Source of the DNA: Melanocharis versteri
Lineage: Eukaryota > Chordata > Aves > Passeriformes > Melanocharitidae
Direction: 5' to 3'
DNA: 64,000 nucleotides
NCBI GenBank assembly: GCA_013397845.1
Contig: VZTG01008545.1
Span: forward strand, 903,859 to 967,858
The notes below the pieces were generated by a model. The model ran no database searches. It was not told the origin of the DNA and saw only the letters and a program-made list of their open reading frames with translations. Positions 60,594-64,000 of this stretch are shown here, in pieces. The stretch's first letter is position 1. The number at the start of each line of letters is the position of its first letter. The position numbers and the translations under genes are program-made.

Positions 60594-63500
60594 CTGCAGG
60601 GAACGACAGAGCAGAAGAGGGTCCTGTGAGCCTCCCTGCTTCCAGTGCTGACCCCCAGCACGGAGCCAGACCCCACCTGACAGCACCTGAAAAGCCCTGC
60701 TGGCATTGCAAGGGAGGAAACCTTGAGAGCTGCAAGTCCACTTGCTCAATTTAGGCCTATAATGACTATCATGAAGGGGAGGAAGCAGTGAAAGAGATCT
60801 CTCTTGACTCTGCCAGAGCATCTCTTTCTTCACTGAGTGCAAATTCTTGACTTTTTTTCATGTTCCACCTCTCAACAAAATATATAGAAGTCAAGTAAAA
60901 ATACTTTGGTCAGAATTTCCACTGTGAACAGCTACTTAAAATTTGGGATCACAGCTAAAACCTGCGAAAGTTATGCAATAATACAAATCCTTCCAAAAGA
61001 AACCATTATTTTATTGTCTAGGACATAAAAAAATAAGACAGATATTTAGCAGCCTACAGACTTGCACTAAACCAAGAACTTTTGCTGTATCGTAGACTTA
61101 GCAAATTCTGGACACGGATGCTGGGCTGAATGAGGGGAAAAGGAGCAGTGGCACTGCCCTCCTCTGTTTCAACACATCAGATATGACAGCACAGATCAAG
61201 AGTGGCTGTATCAGCCCATAAGGTACCAAGAGCTGCTGCTCAGCCAAAAAACCTGGTGGCTGGTGTTCCATGTGTGAGTAACCCTGAGCTGACTGCAGCC
61301 CTGCAGCTTTCTAAGAAGTGGGATCACTGTGAGCAGAGAAGTGGTCAAGCTGGAGCTGGGAGTTTCCTTGCTGCTGGTTTGGCCAGCACAGCATTTCCCT
61401 GCTCTGCCTGGCTCACCATCTCTGTGGTTTGTGGCCAGCAGCCCTGGCCACGTGTGTAGGCAAAACACGGTCAGCACAAAAGAAATGATTTATGGATCTG
61501 GGTTGCAAGGCCATCGACTGCCTCTGGGCTTGACCAGAGGTGTGGCAAATGCCCAAGCAAGCTGAGGATGCTTAGCCCAGCTGAGGCTGGATTCCCAACA
61601 CCACCACCATGTCCCAGTTGCAGCAGCATCACCAAAAGCATGCACATTATCAGCTGCCAAGCAGATGAAGGGAAAACAAATAATTAAGCAAAACACATAA
61701 ATCAACACTTCAGCCTGTCAGAAGTGCTCTGTGCTGTCCAAGGCAGATTTCTCATTTGCACAAATGAAACTCCGAATGGGGCCTGGAGATGCTCTTGTGA
61801 AGGTCTTGTTGATGTGCTCAGGAGAACAGGCAGCAGCCTGTGTCCCGCTGCGTTTGACCGAGGCGCTGCCCGCTTGCCCCCCAAAACGAACAAAAGCAGA
61901 GTTTGCAGCCCAACCACCAAGTCTTCCTGCGGCCGTGCTTGCTTTTCAGCGGCATCCCAAAAGGGGCCAGCCCGCCCATCATTAGCATGAATTAACCTGA
62001 GGGTCTCCCATACGCCGGCTGACTCCAGTGCCAACCTCCGCGGGAGCCTGGCTTGCCTTCAATGAGCCTTTGTTGGTGCGGCTGCTGCCGGGCCCTGCGG
62101 AGGCAGCGTCCGACCCTGCGTGTCCCAGGCACCTTCATCCTGCCCCGAGGGGAGAGGCAGGACCTGGGGGACCTGGGGGACTCAGCTCCTCGCTTCCCTC
62201 ATTACTGCCACATCCAGTAGTGGGAGTTTGTTTCTCCGTGAAAGGATTTCATTCAGTCTCTGTATATAAGGCAGGGAACAAGGAGCAAGAACCTACTGAA
62301 AAAAAAGTTAGAAATCACAAAACCAAACTTTCAGCTGGTGCAAACTGGCCCAGACTCAGCAACTCCCAAGCCAAATCATCACTTAGAGAGACGTCTGTGC
62401 TCTCTGACTCAGCCCACCTTGGCCACCCGGCCCCGCCGTGCCGAAATATGGTTCCAATTACATCGAAATTCCAAACCTTGCCTCGATTTCAGCGTCTGGC
62501 TGACGGCAGTGGACAATCCCTCTAATATTCATCTTGACAAGCCTGGCTACTGAAGGACTTGTTTGATCACTTCCCCCGCATCCCCAGGAGCAGCCTGCCA
62601 AGAAAGCCCTTGTGCCTTCAGGACAGTATTGAACTGCCTTGCTCCCTCCTCCCTGCCTGGGACTGCAGCTCTGTGGGGCTGCTCCTCCCTCCCCGACTTA
62701 TGGGGGAAAACTTCTTTCCAGTTCTTCCTCAGTGCGGAAAAATCCCCGCTCAGGACTGTGTTATCAATGATTCCCCAGGCACGCTGTAGTAGCGGCTCCC
62801 CGCATTGCATGTTCTGGTTCCTTGCCCAGTCTGGCTTAAAATGAATTTGTCAACACTCCTCCCTCTCCTCGTTGGAGTTCATCACCTCTGCCATGCCGTT
62901 CCCAGCCAGCCGCGCTGACTCCAGGATAAAACTGCCTATTGTTCCCCTGCAGCCAAAGCCTTTTGCTTGGCAGCAGCAGCTGGGAGCTGCTGGGACAGGG
63001 GCTGCCCCTGGGAAGAGGCTGAGAAGAGCAGGACTTAATGCACAGCCCCAGCTACCTGCAATGACTATGGCCATGGAGCTCCCCTGCATCACGCAGTGCC
63101 CACAAAGCTGGCTGGGTCTGGGGAGAGCACTCCTACATTTTCATCTTCAAATGTTAATGTTCCTTATACACTTTTCAGCTCCTCTCACTGACTTGAGCTG
63201 GTTCATTTTAAACAAAGTTAATTAAGATGTACAAGTTTTGCTGCAGAGCCAAGCTCTGCCTCCCAACTTGCTCTCATCTCAATAGGGGCATTGATGGTGT
63301 GGGGGATGCTCATAGCAAAGGGTGGCAGTCCTGGTTGCACATCCCCCTGGAGCTGGCTCCTGCAAGCAACACAACGTGCCCCACATCCAGGATGTTTTTG
63401 GCTGGTTTTTTGTTGCTGTATCTCTTTGGCACACAATTAATCAATGCTCCAAATTCCATGTATGTTCAAAAGTTAGCTTAGTATAAATCACTCTCTCCAT

Positions 63501-64000
63501 CAGAATGGGAGCAGTGAGCAAAGAGCTGTGGTCAGCTACACTGGGTTTATCTCAACTCAAATGGAAGTTCTGGCATTCCAGTTCCTTGTGTCTTCCAAAC
63601 ATCTCAGGCACCAGAGTGGACTGCAGTCATATCTTACCCTGTGCCTCTGTTAATTGTGCAGGGAGTAACATAACAAACCTCTCTGCAGAGATGAGTGCAC
63701 TGATTTACACCAGGACTGCCCTAATTCTGCCTGAGCAAACTTCAGTCTCAGGGCTATCAGCAGAACTATTTACTTGGTTTCACATCCCACACAAATGGTG
63801 AAAAAGATTCGCTGTACTTGCACGTAAATCACTGCAATTCTGGCATTATTGACCTATTACAAATAGACATCAGCTCAGAATTTGCTTGTTGGATTGTGTA
63901 CCTGGTCAGACATACAAACAGCACATCCCTTGTCATAAGTTCTGACCTGGATCCCTGCCAGAGAATGTATCAAATTGCAATATTTAAATATTGGGAGGGT
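60594..64000 (-). other. TGFBI: TGFBI intron 1 (3' part); no exon found
   Basis: I looked on the minus strand for the expected signal peptide and the conserved SPYQ...LQHSRLRG stretch of exon 1, and saw nothing matching. The stretch is therefore read as intron 1, with exon 1 and the promoter beyond 64000. It has a mildly CpG-rich patch near 61850-62140 and an AP-1-type TGACTCA at 62405-62411, neither of which can be tied to a function. Confidence 0.7.

Noticed and set aside
61850..62140. CpG-enriched patch considered as TGFBI exon 1 or promoter
   Set aside because: The minus strand has no Met-led hydrophobic signal peptide with a donor in the right phase (ending in GG before exon 2).

Overview
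This window is vertebrate nuclear DNA, almost certainly from a bird. It holds spliced multi-exon coding sequence, long non-coding stretches, and several 3'-truncated CR1 (chicken repeat 1) LINE fragments. One of these ends in the typical tandem ATTCTATG tail. No prokaryotic, phage, viral or CRISPR feature was seen. The species cannot be named from the sequence alone.

The one gene that can be assigned with confidence is TGFBI (transforming growth factor beta induced, also called keratoepithelin or BIGH3). It lies on the minus strand. Sixteen consecutive coding exons, corresponding to human exons 2 to 17, run from 60593 down to the stop codon at 43670. Every exon has GT/AG boundaries and consistent codon phase. 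Together they encode about 642 residues: the Cys-rich EMI region, four FAS1 (fasciclin) domains, the RGD motif and a slightly extended C-terminus. The 3' UTR runs to poly(A) signals near 43030-43046. Exon 1, with the signal peptide and promoter, was not found and must lie beyond the right edge, so 60594-64000 is the 3' part of intron 1.

The left two-thirds (1-43000) contains no recognisable protein-coding exon. Its main landmark is a CpG-rich block at about 20.0-21.2 kb. This block contains a 71-nt pure-purine 9-bp tandem repeat, and a minus-strand TATA box lies at its left edge. In the human 5q31 gene order, SMAD5 lies downstream of TGFBI in the same orientation. The block is therefore a plausible SMAD5 (or antisense) promoter, with SMAD5 coding exons off the left edge. 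This is inference, because no SMAD5 coding sequence is present.

The most interesting observations are comparative. Several TGFBI positions that matter in human corneal dystrophies or integrin binding differ here: 555 is Leu, 626 is Tyr and 571 is Phe, while Arg124 and the RGD are kept. In addition, a CR1 element ends only a few bases from the exon 5 splice donor. I did not find evidence for a new biological system in this window.
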